Origin: Gilliamella sp. ESL0405
GTDB lineage: Bacteria > Pseudomonadota > Gammaproteobacteria > Enterobacterales > Orbaceae
Direction: 5' to 3'
Assembly (NCBI RefSeq): GCF_019469205.1
Contig: NZ_CP048265.1
Span: 682,001 to 746,000, forward strand
Length of the DNA: 64,000 nucleotides
Part shown: positions 38,249 through 50,948 of the stretch, piece by piece
How positions within the stretch are numbered: position 1 is the first letter of the stretch
Layout: each line of letters opens with the position of its first letter
Translations under genes and position numbers: made by a program
Notes under the pieces: generated by a model
Database searches by the model: none
The model's input: only the letters and a program-made list of their open reading frames with translations
Told to the model about the DNA's origin: nothing

Positions 38249-38664
38249 TTTAATAATCCAAATCGTTCTAAAAAAATATGAGGGGTAACAAAACTCATTT
38301 CTTGGGTTGTTGCTAATACCGCAACTTGAATTGTATAACCGCAAGTCGTTTTTCTTCCTTGACTGTCGGTTATGAGATAACTAATTTTTATTCGATGTTC
38401 ATACTCTTCTAACTTAGCCATAATCTGGATTTTTTGCTCTGCAATTATCGGTGCAATGTACTTGACTCGTGTATCGACTATCGGCCATAGGTAACCGGAG
38501 TCAATCATATCTTTATAACCATAGTTGAATTTCTGAAACAAGGCTTCACGTGCTTTTTCAAAAAATTTTAAATAGTTTCCATGCCATACAACGCCCATGG
38601 CATCTGTATCGTGAAATGAAGTGGTATATTCGATGATTGCATTATGGCTAGCGTTGTTATTCAT
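38245..38664 (-). CDS. apeK: hotdog thioesterase (aryl polyene)
   Basis: The 139-aa 4HBT-type thioesterase has DTDAMGVVWHGNYLKFFEKAREAL, with the catalytic Asp in the FHDTDAMG motif. It could release chains or edit mis-primed ACPs. It overlaps apeJ by 8 bp and apeL by 4 bp. Confidence 0.87.
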   Translation of the reverse strand: MNNNASHNAIIEYTTSFHDTDAMGVVWHGNYLKFFEKAREALFQKFNYGYKDMIDSGYLWPIVDTRVKYIAPIIAEQKIQIMAKLEEYEHRIKISYLITDSQGRKTTCGYTIQVAVLATTQEMSFVTPHIFLERFGLLK

Positions 38665-40405
38665 TTTTATCTACTTTTGTTGTTGCTTCGTTTAATTCAG
38701 GCTTATTAAAATCCCAAAAATCATAAAAGTTAAACCAGTCTAATGGTGACACTAAACAATAGTGTTCCAACCTTTTTGCATATTTTTGGATGATTAAGTC
38801 GATTTCAGCTTGACGATTTTTTCGAGAGAATTTGAGATTATCTGAAAAAAGTTCAAAGTGTATTTGAAAACGCCCATTTGGTTTTAATCCCCAAAAAAGA
38901 TAAACCGGCGCACTTAATGCAGATGAGAGGATGAAAGGGCCTTTAGGAAAAGGTGCTGGCGATCCTAAAAAATTCGCCCAACTGACCGCGTTTTCTTGCA
39001 TCCTTTGATGCGGATTGGTCGAGGTTCTATCACCAACAATGGCAATCCATTCACCTGCATCTAGTTTTTGTTTAAGCATAATTGCAGTGTCGGCGCCTAA
39101 GGTATCGACTTGAATAAGATTAACCGTTGAAGCATTATTGGCTTCACTTAATACTTGCTTGAAACGGCTTGAATTTTTATTAAAGACTAATGCATTAATT
39201 TTTACATCATGAGAAAGCTGCGCAAGCGCTCGACACATTTCAATATCACCTAAATGTGAACCTATTAATACTATTCCTTTTTTTTTATCGATGAGGTTTA
39301 AGAACTCTTGGTTATTGGGAATGTATATATCGTTAATTTTTATATCGCCTTGCCAGCACGCAAGTTTATCTAGTAATGCCTCTCCAAATCTTAAAAAGTG
39401 ATTAAAAGAGGTTAGCCTTTTCTTTTCAACAAAAGGTATTTTGTCATAATGATTTTTTATTCTTTGCAAATATTGTTGTGATGCCTGACGTTGTTTTTTA
39501 CCGGTCAGCCAAAAATAACAAATAACCGGAAACATGATAGCCTTGGCTGCTCTTCTACCTAACAAACGGTAAAACTTTAAAATAAACCTAAGACCCCAAA
39601 GTCCTTTTCGTTCTTGAATTTGTGACCAGTGTTGTTGATCTTTCTTTTTTTTGAAATTTCTTTTTATTAGCGAAACCATTCGTGGAAACATGCCGAAAAA
39701 TAGTTTAGTGTGCATCCATGATATTAATAAATTATCTTTCACCGCTTTAAAATGTGAGACACCATCTTCGGGGTAAGTGACTTTAGTTGGTACAAAAACG
39801 CTATTGGTACCTTGCCAGTATAATTTCACCATAATGTCTGTATCAAAATCCATGCGTTTCCCGATTTTGCAACGCCTTAATAATTTATTGGTAGCTTGTA
39901 GTGGGTAGATACGAAAGCCACACATGCTATCTTTTATACTCAATGATAGCGTTTCAATCCATACCCAGAAATGGGTAATGTATCTTGCGATCAGCCGATG
40001 TTTGGGTACGGAACTATCATATATCGGACAGCCTGAAATTAAGGAATATGGGTTTAATTGTGATTGTTCGATTAACTGTGTGATGCTATTGCTGTCGTGC
40101 TGTCCGTCAGCATCGATTTGAATGGCATAATTATAGCCTTGATTATAGGCATATTTAAGCCCATTGATTACAGCTGCACCTTTACCTTGATTGGTTGCTA
40201 GACGAATTAAGATCACCCAAGCATATTGGTCGGTAATAAGTTTTATCTTTTGAGCTTGTTCAATCGAACTACCGTCATCAATGACGATGCACTTGAGTTG
40301 GTATTGTTCAATACTTTTGAGGACTTTTGGTAACGCATGGCTGTGGTTATAACATGGAATTACAAAACAATAATTTGCCGATAGATTAATCGTGTTTATT
40401 GACAT
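38657..40405 (-). CDS. apeJ: fused glycosyltransferase/acyltransferase (aryl polyene)
   Basis: The 582-aa protein joins a GT2 glycosyltransferase (about 1-230) with a LpxL/HtrB-like acyltransferase (about 270-560). The first has FVIPCYNHSHALPKVL, VIDDGSS and QIDADGQHDS. The second has GSHLGDIEMCRAL (HX4E-type catalytic motif) and GDRTSTNP. This pair is ApeJ-like. It would add sugar and fatty acid to the polyene to make the membrane lipid. It overlaps the upstream ligase gene by 10 bp. Confidence 0.85.
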   Translation of the reverse strand: MSINTINLSANYCFVIPCYNHSHALPKVLKSIEQYQLKCIVIDDGSSIEQAQKIKLITDQYAWVILIRLATNQGKGAAVINGLKYAYNQGYNYAIQIDADGQHDSNSITQLIEQSQLNPYSLISGCPIYDSSVPKHRLIARYITHFWVWIETLSLSIKDSMCGFRIYPLQATNKLLRRCKIGKRMDFDTDIMVKLYWQGTNSVFVPTKVTYPEDGVSHFKAVKDNLLISWMHTKLFFGMFPRMVSLIKRNFKKKKDQQHWSQIQERKGLWGLRFILKFYRLLGRRAAKAIMFPVICYFWLTGKKQRQASQQYLQRIKNHYDKIPFVEKKRLTSFNHFLRFGEALLDKLACWQGDIKINDIYIPNNQEFLNLIDKKKGIVLIGSHLGDIEMCRALAQLSHDVKINALVFNKNSSRFKQVLSEANNASTVNLIQVDTLGADTAIMLKQKLDAGEWIAIVGDRTSTNPHQRMQENAVSWANFLGSPAPFPKGPFILSSALSAPVYLFWGLKPNGRFQIHFELFSDNLKFSRKNRQAEIDLIIQKYAKRLEHYCLVSPLDWFNFYDFWDFNKPELNEATTKVDKNE

Positions 40406-42132
40406 AATGTAAGTTTTCCGGAGCTAGCTATTTTTAGCGTGTTATCTGGCTTGATAAAAGAATAGGAGAAATCTATTCTTTGCTCTTTTTCATTCCACTT
40501 CAAATTTAATTTAAGTCGGTCTTGAGGAAGTATCGGACATTGGAATTTGATCACATCTATCGATGATAATGATAAATTTGCATTAAAGTATTTTTGGGTA
40601 TAGTAAATTACCCAATTAAGTTGTACGACCCCTGGCAATAATGGTTGGGAAGGGAAATGTCCTTTAAACCAAAATAGATCAGTAGGTATGACTAACTCAA
40701 TATTAACATGATGAGTATCTTTATCGACGCTTAATTCATTTGCAAACACTTTATTCATTACTTTCTCATTAGTTTCAAATAATGATTTCAATTCCATGTA
40801 AGTGGTTTTACCTTGCATATTTTTTGGCAGGTTTTCCACAAATCGCCATTTCTTTGGTAATTCAATCAATGATAATTCATCTTTCAAAAAAAGTCGAAAA
40901 TATTGTGTTAAATTATAAGAATTGTGTTCTTTAGATAGTTCGCTATGTGATGTAGATAGTTTAACTATAGCACCCAAAATAGTTCTGTTATTTTGAATTA
41001 AAGGAATGACAATTGCTTCTTCTACTTCAGGTAATTGATTAATTTTATTCTCAATATATGTCAGTGATACACGGTTTTCTGAGATTTTAATAATCTTATC
41101 TGATCGACCATTTAAGTGAAAATACTGTGCATCAACTATCGTTATTTTATCATTCAACAGCTCTGGTTGCGTTAACAGCGGAGAAATAAGGCATGTCTTT
41201 TGATCGCCATTTTGTTGAAGTTCCATTTCAGAAAATAACTGCCAAGGCATATTTGGGTGAAGTTGTTTACGAGTCGCAATGATACCTGTTTCAGTCGATC
41301 CATATATCTCATCGGGCAAGACATTAAAATTTTGTTTACATGATAAAGCTTCGTCATAGTTTAGACTTCCACCCGCAGAAATTACTTTTTCACAATTGAT
41401 TGTCGGTAATTTGACATCTAACGTTTTGATGATTGAAGGGCTTGTTATATATAACAATTTTTTTTCATTATATTGATATAGTTGTTCTTGATAAATTATC
41501 GGCTCACAAACAAAGGGAATTTTCATCATTAGCGATAACATGATTTTGAAAGTTAAGCCATACATATGTTGATGAGAAACTGATGCGACAATAAGATCAG
41601 CGGATAATTTTCCCCAGTTAGATTCAAGCTGTTGGATCTCTATTTCGAACTGATTGACTGTTTTTTCAATTGGTTTTGGTAAACCGGTTGAACCTGATGT
41701 GAATATTGTTAATGTGCTATAGCTAAAATCTTTATTTATAAAGTCAGCAATTTCAACGGAATTTACGTTAAACAGTTGATTGATATTTATTAGACGTTTA
41801 TGAGTATCATACTGATGAATAGCCTGATTATCAGTTAATAATGCATCATAATCATCTTTAATTTCTTGATGATAAGCGCTAAATAATTTGGGATGTTTAC
41901 CTGAATAGAAAAGAGCAAATAAACCCACAACAAAATTAAAACTATCTTGCATGGTTAAAGCCCAATATTTTTCAGGACTTTTAGAAAGCTGCTGACTCAA
42001 CAGTAAAACTTGTTTTTTTAATTCAAGTACAGACAGAGGTTGCTTTTTTCTAAAAGCGATAATTTCATGATCAGGCCGTAATAACTGTTTAGATAGCGAG
42101 ACTATTGTTTGATTTGTTGACGTATCAGCCAT
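40396..42132 (-). CDS. apeH: fused AMP-dependent aryl-ACP ligase and FabA-like dehydratase
   Basis: The 578-aa protein begins with an adenylating ligase. IFTSGSTGLPKPIEKT is the ATP loop and YGSTETGIIATRK the acyl-site region. The hinge and C-terminal Lys region GKTTYMELKSL follow at about 445. From about 470 a hotdog dehydratase domain follows, with WFKGHFPSQPLLPGVVQ and its catalytic His. In Xenorhabdus the two activities are separate genes, apeH and apeI. Here they form one chain. The ligase would load the starter (4-hydroxybenzoate in known systems) onto ACP. GGGAG precedes the start. Confidence 0.87.
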   Translation of the reverse strand: MADTSTNQTIVSLSKQLLRPDHEIIAFRKKQPLSVLELKKQVLLLSQQLSKSPEKYWALTMQDSFNFVVGLFALFYSGKHPKLFSAYHQEIKDDYDALLTDNQAIHQYDTHKRLININQLFNVNSVEIADFINKDFSYSTLTIFTSGSTGLPKPIEKTVNQFEIEIQQLESNWGKLSADLIVASVSHQHMYGLTFKIMLSLMMKIPFVCEPIIYQEQLYQYNEKKLLYITSPSIIKTLDVKLPTINCEKVISAGGSLNYDEALSCKQNFNVLPDEIYGSTETGIIATRKQLHPNMPWQLFSEMELQQNGDQKTCLISPLLTQPELLNDKITIVDAQYFHLNGRSDKIIKISENRVSLTYIENKINQLPEVEEAIVIPLIQNNRTILGAIVKLSTSHSELSKEHNSYNLTQYFRLFLKDELSLIELPKKWRFVENLPKNMQGKTTYMELKSLFETNEKVMNKVFANELSVDKDTHHVNIELVIPTDLFWFKGHFPSQPLLPGVVQLNWVIYYTQKYFNANLSLSSIDVIKFQCPILPQDRLKLNLKWNEKEQRIDFSYSFIKPDNTLKIASSGKLTLCQ

Positions 42133-42665
42133 TCTCCCACCATAAGTGTGCCAATCAAAATATAACTAATTAAGCCATTGTACATTGTCCACCAGTAAAG
42201 ATTGTTTATTAAACAGGTAATTAATGCAATGCTTCCATTAAGCATAAAAAAAAGGCACCAACAAATCGTGACTTTACGGGTATATTTTATTGCTTTAGTG
42301 GGTAAGTTAGCATCTTTAATTCTGGCAAATTTTTCAACAATTGTTTGCGGTTGTGATAAGGAATAACCGAAGGTAATCAAAAATACCACATTGACCATAA
42401 CGGGGTAGTAAAAAAGTATTTGATGTTGAGAAAACAACCAGCTACTTAATAATAATGATAATCCAATAAACGCAGTAATTTTGGCAAGCCAACGCATGCT
42501 TACTAAGATATTGGGTAGAGTTAATAACCGTAGAATAAATAATGCAGCTAAATAGAAAATGGCTAGTTTAATTTCCTGGTAGCGTAAAGATAAGTAAATG
42601 ATAAATGGGTAACAGACAAAAGAGATATTTGTTAAACATTTAATAATTAACTTAACTTTACTCAT
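42102..42665 (-). CDS. apeG: membrane protein of the aryl polyene locus
   Basis: The 187-aa protein has about five membrane segments, with TRKVTICWCLFFMLNGSIAL near the middle and GTLMVGEWLIRQ at the end. It matches the COG4648-like small membrane protein (ApeG position) present in these clusters. Role unknown. It overlaps the ligase gene by 31 bp and lies 6 bp after the second ACP. Confidence 0.75.
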   Translation of the reverse strand: MSKVKLIIKCLTNISFVCYPFIIYLSLRYQEIKLAIFYLAALFILRLLTLPNILVSMRWLAKITAFIGLSLLLSSWLFSQHQILFYYPVMVNVVFLITFGYSLSQPQTIVEKFARIKDANLPTKAIKYTRKVTICWCLFFMLNGSIALITCLINNLYWWTMYNGLISYILIGTLMVGEWLIRQQIKQ

Positions 42666-42671
42666 AATTAA

Positions 42672-42920
42672 TTATTTACTATTAATTAAGTTATCAACCG
42701 CATCAACAACGTCTTGAACAGTTCTGACTGATTTGAATGTTTCAGGATCAACTTTTTTACCGATCTTCTTTTGTAGATGAACGACTAAATCAACCGCATC
42801 AATACTATCTAAATCTAGCTCTTCAAAAAGTTTTGATTCGGGTGTGATATCTTCAGATGAAAGTTCAAAAAGTTGGACAAGTGCAGATTTAACTTGCTCA
42901 AAGATTTGTTGTTTATCCAT
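42672..42920 (-). CDS. apeF: acyl carrier protein (second, aryl polyene)
   Basis: The 82-aa carrier has the phosphopantetheine Ser in LDLDSIDAVDLV (about residue 39). It is acidic, as expected. It lies 16 bp from the other ACP gene and AGGAG precedes the start. Confidence 0.9.
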   Translation of the reverse strand: MDKQQIFEQVKSALVQLFELSSEDITPESKLFEELDLDSIDAVDLVVHLQKKIGKKVDPETFKSVRTVQDVVDAVDNLINSK

Positions 42921-42936
42921 GTTATTAAGCTCCTTT

Positions 42937-43191
42937 TTATTGTTGTGCTGAAATAAAATCTGCTAATGTTTGAACGGAATAAAACGCTTTTTTGGTCTCT
43001 TCACTTTCAGAAGATAAAACAATACCATAATTGCTTTTTATCGCAAGTCCTAGCTCTAAAGCATCAATAGAATCCAGACCTAATCCATCACCAAACAGCG
43101 GGGCTTTTGTATCTATGTCAGCCGGTGTGATATCCTCCAAATTAAGTACATCTATAATTATCTGCTTAATTTCATTTTGTAGCTTTTCCAT
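42937..43191 (-). CDS. apeE: acyl carrier protein (first, aryl polyene)
   Basis: The 84-aa carrier has the attachment Ser in LGLDSIDALELG (about residue 40). In known systems one ACP carries the starter and the other the extension chain. Which is which cannot be told here. Confidence 0.9.
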   Translation of the reverse strand: MEKLQNEIKQIIIDVLNLEDITPADIDTKAPLFGDGLGLDSIDALELGLAIKSNYGIVLSSESEETKKAFYSVQTLADFISAQQ

Positions 43192-43202
43192 AAGTTTCCT
43201 TT

Positions 43203-44000
43203 TTAAATTATCTCACTTTTTTCGTTAAAAATTGATGTTAAGCGCTGGGTTAATTTCCGTGCCGCTATCGTAGTACTAAATTCAGAAAATTCGTTAATCG
43301 CTATTTTTTCGCCAATTGTAATAGTGAAACAGGGTTTTTTATATGGTATTCGGTACCATTTTTGTTTTTTGAACAGTAAAGGAGGGTTACATTGGATGTG
43401 GATGACTCTCAAATCTGCATGACACCTTAATGCGATATTAGCCGCCCCTCTTTGTAATTTGATCGGTTCATTCGGTACACTTCTTGTTCCTTCAGGAAAT
43501 ATTAAAATTCGTCCGCCATTTGCCAGAATTTGCTGACATTGAGGCAATATTTTTTCAGACTCCTGATTTAAAATGTAACCTGCCGTTTTGATAATTCCAC
43601 TGATAAAAATATTTTGTAACAATGCACCTTTTACTAAACAATCACAGCGAGGCATAACTGACGCTAACAGTACGACATCAAGTAAGGAGGGATGATTTGC
43701 AACGATTAAACAATTTTTATCTTGTTTAAGTTTTTCAAGACCGTAAAACTGATAATCGATAATACCTAGCGATTTGACAATCCATAAAAAAATCTTAAAG
43801 CTGAAACTAATACTTTTTTGCGCAATAGCGATTCTTTTAGCTTCGTTCCAAACAAATAATCTTAATAACGTAAACCACAATAGCGATAGTATGAATAATC
43901 CATAAGATCCAAATAATATAAATCCAAATGTGGTAGCAATAAGACGCCAAAATATATTGATTTGACGGCGTTGTTTAATTACTTCTCGTTCATCGTCCAT
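43203..44000 (-). CDS. apeD: lysophospholipid-type acyltransferase (aryl polyene)
   Basis: The 265-aa membrane-bound PlsC-type enzyme has one or two N-terminal helices, NHPSLLD (HX4D) and FPEGTRSVP. It would acylate the growing lipid. I took the ATG at 44000. A TTG at 44006 would overlap apeC further. The gene overlaps apeC by about 22 bp. Confidence 0.83.
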   Translation of the reverse strand: MDDEREVIKQRRQINIFWRLIATTFGFILFGSYGLFILSLLWFTLLRLFVWNEAKRIAIAQKSISFSFKIFLWIVKSLGIIDYQFYGLEKLKQDKNCLIVANHPSLLDVVLLASVMPRCDCLVKGALLQNIFISGIIKTAGYILNQESEKILPQCQQILANGGRILIFPEGTRSVPNEPIKLQRGAANIALRCHADLRVIHIQCNPPLLFKKQKWYRIPYKKPCFTITIGEKIAINEFSEFSTTIAARKLTQRLTSIFNEKSEII

Positions 44001-44704
44001 AACCAATCTTGAGTATTTCCTTTTACTATGAAGCGCTGTTGCTTATTTAAATAAGCACGTAAAAAAGCAAGCGATTGTGGGTATTTTTCAGCAGGAACAG
44101 TTGTTGTTTGCGTTATATTCTGGCAACTGATCTCATTACCTCTTGTTATTATATAGCCAACAGCGTAAGTTGGAACCGATGACTTTATATAACTGTGATA
44201 TGTATCGGGAATGGTTCCGTCGAAGTCTATTAGTAATACTGTTTTATCTTCTTGCGTTAATACAGATATTGCTTCAATTAATCCTTGTTGAAAACTGTCA
44301 TAATGAGCAGAAATAGAAGTGATTGGGATTGGTTTTTTGGCAATAATAGTTAACAAACCTGATGCGGTATTATGAACTGATAAAGCAAAATCAGTGGGCG
44401 AAATATCACTATTTTGATTGAGCATTGATAAAATTTTATATGTTTTATCTATCTCTCCATGTTGACTGGTAAATACCGCGAGATCGGGAACTTGAGATTG
44501 TTTAATTAATTCCATTCCAACTTCTACCGCTAGACGTGATTGAACACTCATCCTGCGAGCTTGCATCATGGGTAAATTGACTAGCTTTGGCAAAGGCAAA
44601 TTCCAATCATGGTTGGAATTTTTAGACCAATTTTCCCAATCCGATTGATTAGATAGACCAGAAGAGAGAGCAAACCAGTTTTTTATGGAAAAAGAAAAAT
44701 TCAT
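43979..44704 (-). CDS. apeC: chain-length-factor-like ketosynthase N-domain protein
   Basis: The 241-aa protein matches the short N-terminal ketosynthase-like domain (PF13723). LSVHNTASGLLTII stands where a true KS has its active Cys, here replaced, so it should be non-catalytic and set chain length together with ApeO. It is the first gene of the fourteen-gene operon. The 118-bp region upstream is shared with the divergent methyltransferase. Confidence 0.83.
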   Translation of the reverse strand: MNFSFSIKNWFALSSGLSNQSDWENWSKNSNHDWNLPLPKLVNLPMMQARRMSVQSRLAVEVGMELIKQSQVPDLAVFTSQHGEIDKTYKILSMLNQNSDISPTDFALSVHNTASGLLTIIAKKPIPITSISAHYDSFQQGLIEAISVLTQEDKTVLLIDFDGTIPDTYHSYIKSSVPTYAVGYIITRGNEISCQNITQTTTVPAEKYPQSLAFLRAYLNKQQRFIVKGNTQDWLWTMNEK

Positions 44705-44822
44705 CTTGATAATGTTTCAATTAACTCTTTACTTAATAATAAATTGTAATATTATTTATTTTTACCAATCCCTAATATGGGGCTGTTTATAAAATACAGT
44801 AAAACTTCAAAAAGGCAATAGA

Positions 44823-45908
44823 TTGAAAGGACTCAACACAAAAAAATTTAATTATGATAAGGATATTTATACTGCCTTAGAAGCAATAACTGAAGCACAA
44901 AAAATAGCATTTGCACCATTAATGTTTCAAGCTGTTGCGTGTATGAAAAATGAAGGCATATTAGCTCAACTCGATAATGCCGGTAAAACTGGTATGAGTT
45001 TAGATGATTTAATGGATAAAGTTTCGTTGTCATCTTATTCTCTTCAGCTTTTATTAGATATTGGATTGAGTATGCATATTGTTTATCAAGATAATGATCA
45101 TTTTATTTTAGGTAAGGTTGGTCATTATTTGCTACATGACACGATGACGAAGGTAAACTTCGATTTTGTGAAAGACGTGTGTTATCAAAGTATGTTTTAT
45201 CTTCAAGACTCATTAGCAAATGGTAAACCTGAAGGATTAAAAGTATTTGGTGATTGGAATACTATTTACCCCGCATTACAAGAATTACCTGAACAAGCAA
45301 AAAAAAGCTGGTTCGCCTTTGACCACTTCTATTCTGATCATTCATTTCCAGTTGCTTATTCTCATATTAAAGATCTCAATCCTAAGCATATTTATGATGT
45401 TGGCGGAAATACCGGTAAATGGGCTATTTTTTGTGCCCAGCAATGTGCAGATCTTAAGATAACGCTCTTAGATTTACCTCAACAAATAGCCGTTGCCCAA
45501 AATAATATTAAAGCAGCCGGTTTTGATGATCGAATTAATGGTTTTGCCGTTGACTTATTATTAGCCAAACAACTGCCGAATGAAGCTGATGTTTGGTGGA
45601 TGAGCCAGTTTTTAGATTGTTTTAGTGTAGAACAAATTACCCATATTTTGTCGTTGATTCATGGTAGCATGAGAGAGGATGCAGTTTTATGTATTATGGA
45701 TCTTTTTTGGGACAGACAAGCTTTTGAAGCAGGGGCATTAAGTTTAAATGCTTCATCTTTATACTTTACGTGTTTAGCAAATGGTAATAGCCGTTTTTAT
45801 CATTCGAAGGTTTTTTATCAGTGTTTAAATAGCGCCGGTTTTCACGTTGAAAAGGATATTGATGGCTTAGGATACGGTCATACTTTGTTGATATGTAAAA
45901 AACGTTAA
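44823..45908 (+). CDS. class I SAM methyltransferase of the aryl polyene locus
   Basis: The 361-aa protein has an N-terminal winged-helix dimerisation domain (SLDDLMDKVSLSSYSLQLLLDIG) and a C-terminal SAM domain with HIYDVGGNTGKWAIFCA and ITLLDLPQQIAVAQNNI. These are marks of the plant-type O-methyltransferase fold. It likely methylates the aryl head group; the matching gene in other clusters is often called apeB. The start is TTG at 44823, with AAAGG (44811-44815) 7 bases before it. No ATG fits better. Confidence 0.85.
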   Translation: MKGLNTKKFNYDKDIYTALEAITEAQKIAFAPLMFQAVACMKNEGILAQLDNAGKTGMSLDDLMDKVSLSSYSLQLLLDIGLSMHIVYQDNDHFILGKVGHYLLHDTMTKVNFDFVKDVCYQSMFYLQDSLANGKPEGLKVFGDWNTIYPALQELPEQAKKSWFAFDHFYSDHSFPVAYSHIKDLNPKHIYDVGGNTGKWAIFCAQQCADLKITLLDLPQQIAVAQNNIKAAGFDDRINGFAVDLLLAKQLPNEADVWWMSQFLDCFSVEQITHILSLIHGSMREDAVLCIMDLFWDRQAFEAGALSLNASSLYFTCLANGNSRFYHSKVFYQCLNSAGFHVEKDIDGLGYGHTLLICKKR

Positions 45909-45938
45909 ATAATATAATTTAGATTAAAGGAGTTAACA

Positions 45939-46337
45939 ATGAAAATTATTAAGTTAATTATAACCACGCTATTTATTACCACATTACTCGGTTGTGCTAG
46001 TAAATTTCAAGCACCCAAAAATGTCACTACACCTGTACAAGGAGTCACAAAAGAGCAAGTTAAACAAGCGATTTTGAATACTTCAACTAATGGTCGTTCA
46101 GCTTTTGGTACTTGGAAATTTCAATCAGTAGATAATAACAATATTCGAGGTAGTTTGTTCAACCGTAAATTTGAGGTTGTTGTAAATATTCCTTATTCAG
46201 CTAATGGATATTCTATCGAATATGTTTCAGCTAGTGATAATTTAAAAGATAAACGTGGCAATGTTCATCGTAACTATAATCGTTGGATCAACAATTTAGA
46301 TGCGAGAATTAGAGAAAATATTTTTAAAACAAAATAA
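45939..46337 (+). CDS. small lipoprotein of the aryl polyene locus
   Basis: The 132-aa protein has a lipoprotein signal (MKIIKLIITTLFITTLLGC, lipobox LLGC at residue 19). The mature part is strand-rich, with GTWKFQSVDNNNIRGSLFNRK and WINNLDARIRENI at the end. AAAGGAG precedes the start, 30 bp after the methyltransferase, so the two are one unit. The function is unknown. It ends before a perfect 14-bp terminator. Confidence 0.8.
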   Translation: MKIIKLIITTLFITTLLGCASKFQAPKNVTTPVQGVTKEQVKQAILNTSTNGRSAFGTWKFQSVDNNNIRGSLFNRKFEVVVNIPYSANGYSIEYVSASDNLKDKRGNVHRNYNRWINNLDARIRENIFKTK

Positions 46338-46397
46338 TTTTACGAAAGTTAAATTATTCAGCTTCTTTGTCAATGCTGAATATTAAAAATCAAGCAG

Positions 46398-46430
46398 TTT
46401 ATAAGCTCAGTTTTTTACTGAGCTTATAAA
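46398..46430. terminator. terminator after the lipoprotein gene
   Basis: TTTATAAGCTCAGT (46398-46411) pairs perfectly with ACTGAGCTTATAAA (46417-46430) over a 5-nt loop. The rest of 46338-46665 is AT-rich upstream sequence for aspT, in which I found no convincing promoter or gene. Confidence 0.7.
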
Positions 46431-46665
46431 TTAAGTTCCACATTTAGTTTAACTGTGTGCATACTTTAAAATCTTATTGATAATGTTAATTTCTTCAACT
46501 ACCATATTCTAACAATAATATTAATCGTTAAAATTGAATATCTATTCTTTTCATTGCAGTTTAATATGTAATTGTATTCATATTCTTTTGTGAATATTGC
46601 TCCAATCTGACAAATATCTTTTCATATTCTTAAATCATAAATCTTAGCACTTGAGGACAATTATT

Positions 46666-49993
<3,328 letters not shown>

Positions 49994-50022
49994 CAGCATA
50001 ATTATCTTTAATTAATACAAAT

Positions 50023-50051
50023 AAAAAGCCCTGATTAGTGCAGGGCTTTTT
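50023..50051 (+). terminator. rho-independent terminator after aspD
   Basis: AAAAAGCCCTG (50023-50033) pairs with CAGGGCTTTTT (50041-50051) over a 7-nt loop, with further T residues. A textbook terminator. Confidence 0.9.
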
Positions 50052-50171
50052 TATATTTTTTGAATTATTAAATATTTTGCTTTAAAAATTGAAAATAGTG
50101 GTTAACGTTTTAATTTAAGGTTATTTAAACTGCATTAATTTTCAGTATCAAATCAATGGAAATGACATTGT

Positions 50172-50864
50172 TTATCCTTGACCATAATAGGCATTTTTTC
50201 CATGCTTGCGGTAATAGTGTTTATTTAATAATTCTGATTGTATTTTAATACCGATATTGAGATTACGGGTGGCTAATGCCATTGTTGCGACTTCCTCAAG
50301 TACTACGGCGTTTTGTACTGCATCATGTGCAGTAATGCCCCAAGCAAAAGGGCCATGACCCATAACTAGCACACCTGGAATTGCCATTGGCTCTAATGAA
50401 CGTTTGGCAAATTCTTCAATAATTACTTTGCCCGTATTGAGTTCATAATCTGTTGCGATTTCGGTTGGGCTTAACGCTCTTGTACAAGGAATATCACCAT
50501 AAAAATAGTCAGCATGTGTTGTTCCTAATGCTGGAATATCTAAACCAGCTTGCGACCAGATAGTTGCATAACGTGAATGCGTGTGAATGACTCCGCCTAT
50601 CTGCTCAAAAGCTCTATAAAGTGCTAGATGTGTGTTGGTATCACTTGAAGGATTTAGCCGGCCTTCTATTTTGTTTCCGTTCAGATCGACGATAACAATA
50701 TCATCTTCGTTCAGTTGTTCATAAGCAACGCCTGAAGGTTTAATGGCAATCACGCCTTTTTGCCTGTCAATTTCTGATACATTGCCCCATGTAAAGGTGA
50801 CAAGTTGATAATGCGGCAATAATAAGTTGGCAGCTAGTACCCGTTGTTTTAATGACGTAAACAT
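50172..50864 (-). CDS. araD: L-ribulose-5-phosphate 4-epimerase
   Basis: The 230-aa class II aldolase-like enzyme converts L-ribulose 5-phosphate to D-xylulose 5-phosphate. It carries [26 protein letters not shown], the zinc-binding HTHSRYA, and the [16 protein letters not shown]-like end. I took the ATG at 50864, preceded by AGGA, because it gives the normal length (231 in E. coli). It is the last gene of the ara operon. Confidence 0.94.
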   Translation of the reverse strand: MFTSLKQRVLAANLLLPHYQLVTFTWGNVSEIDRQKGVIAIKPSGVAYEQLNEDDIVIVDLNGNKIEGRLNPSSDTNTHLALYRAFEQIGGVIHTHSRYATIWSQAGLDIPALGTTHADYFYGDIPCTRALSPTEIATDYELNTGKVIIEEFAKRSLEPMAIPGVLVMGHGPFAWGITAHDAVQNAVVLEEVATMALATRNLNIGIKIQSELLNKHYYRKHGKNAYYGQG

Positions 50865-50903
50865 ATAAAATCCTATTAATAAAGAAGTCATTGAATAATA
50901 AGT

Positions 50904-50930
50904 AAGGACAATTTAATTTAAATTGTCCTT
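50904..50930 (-). promoter_or_regulatory. intercistronic hairpin between araE and araD
   Basis: AAGGACAATTT (50904-50914) pairs perfectly with AAATTGTCCTT (50920-50930) over a 5-nt loop, in the 84-bp gap between the two genes. No T-run follows on the minus strand. Confidence 0.6.
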
Positions 50931-50948
50931 CAATTAGCCTTTATTTGT

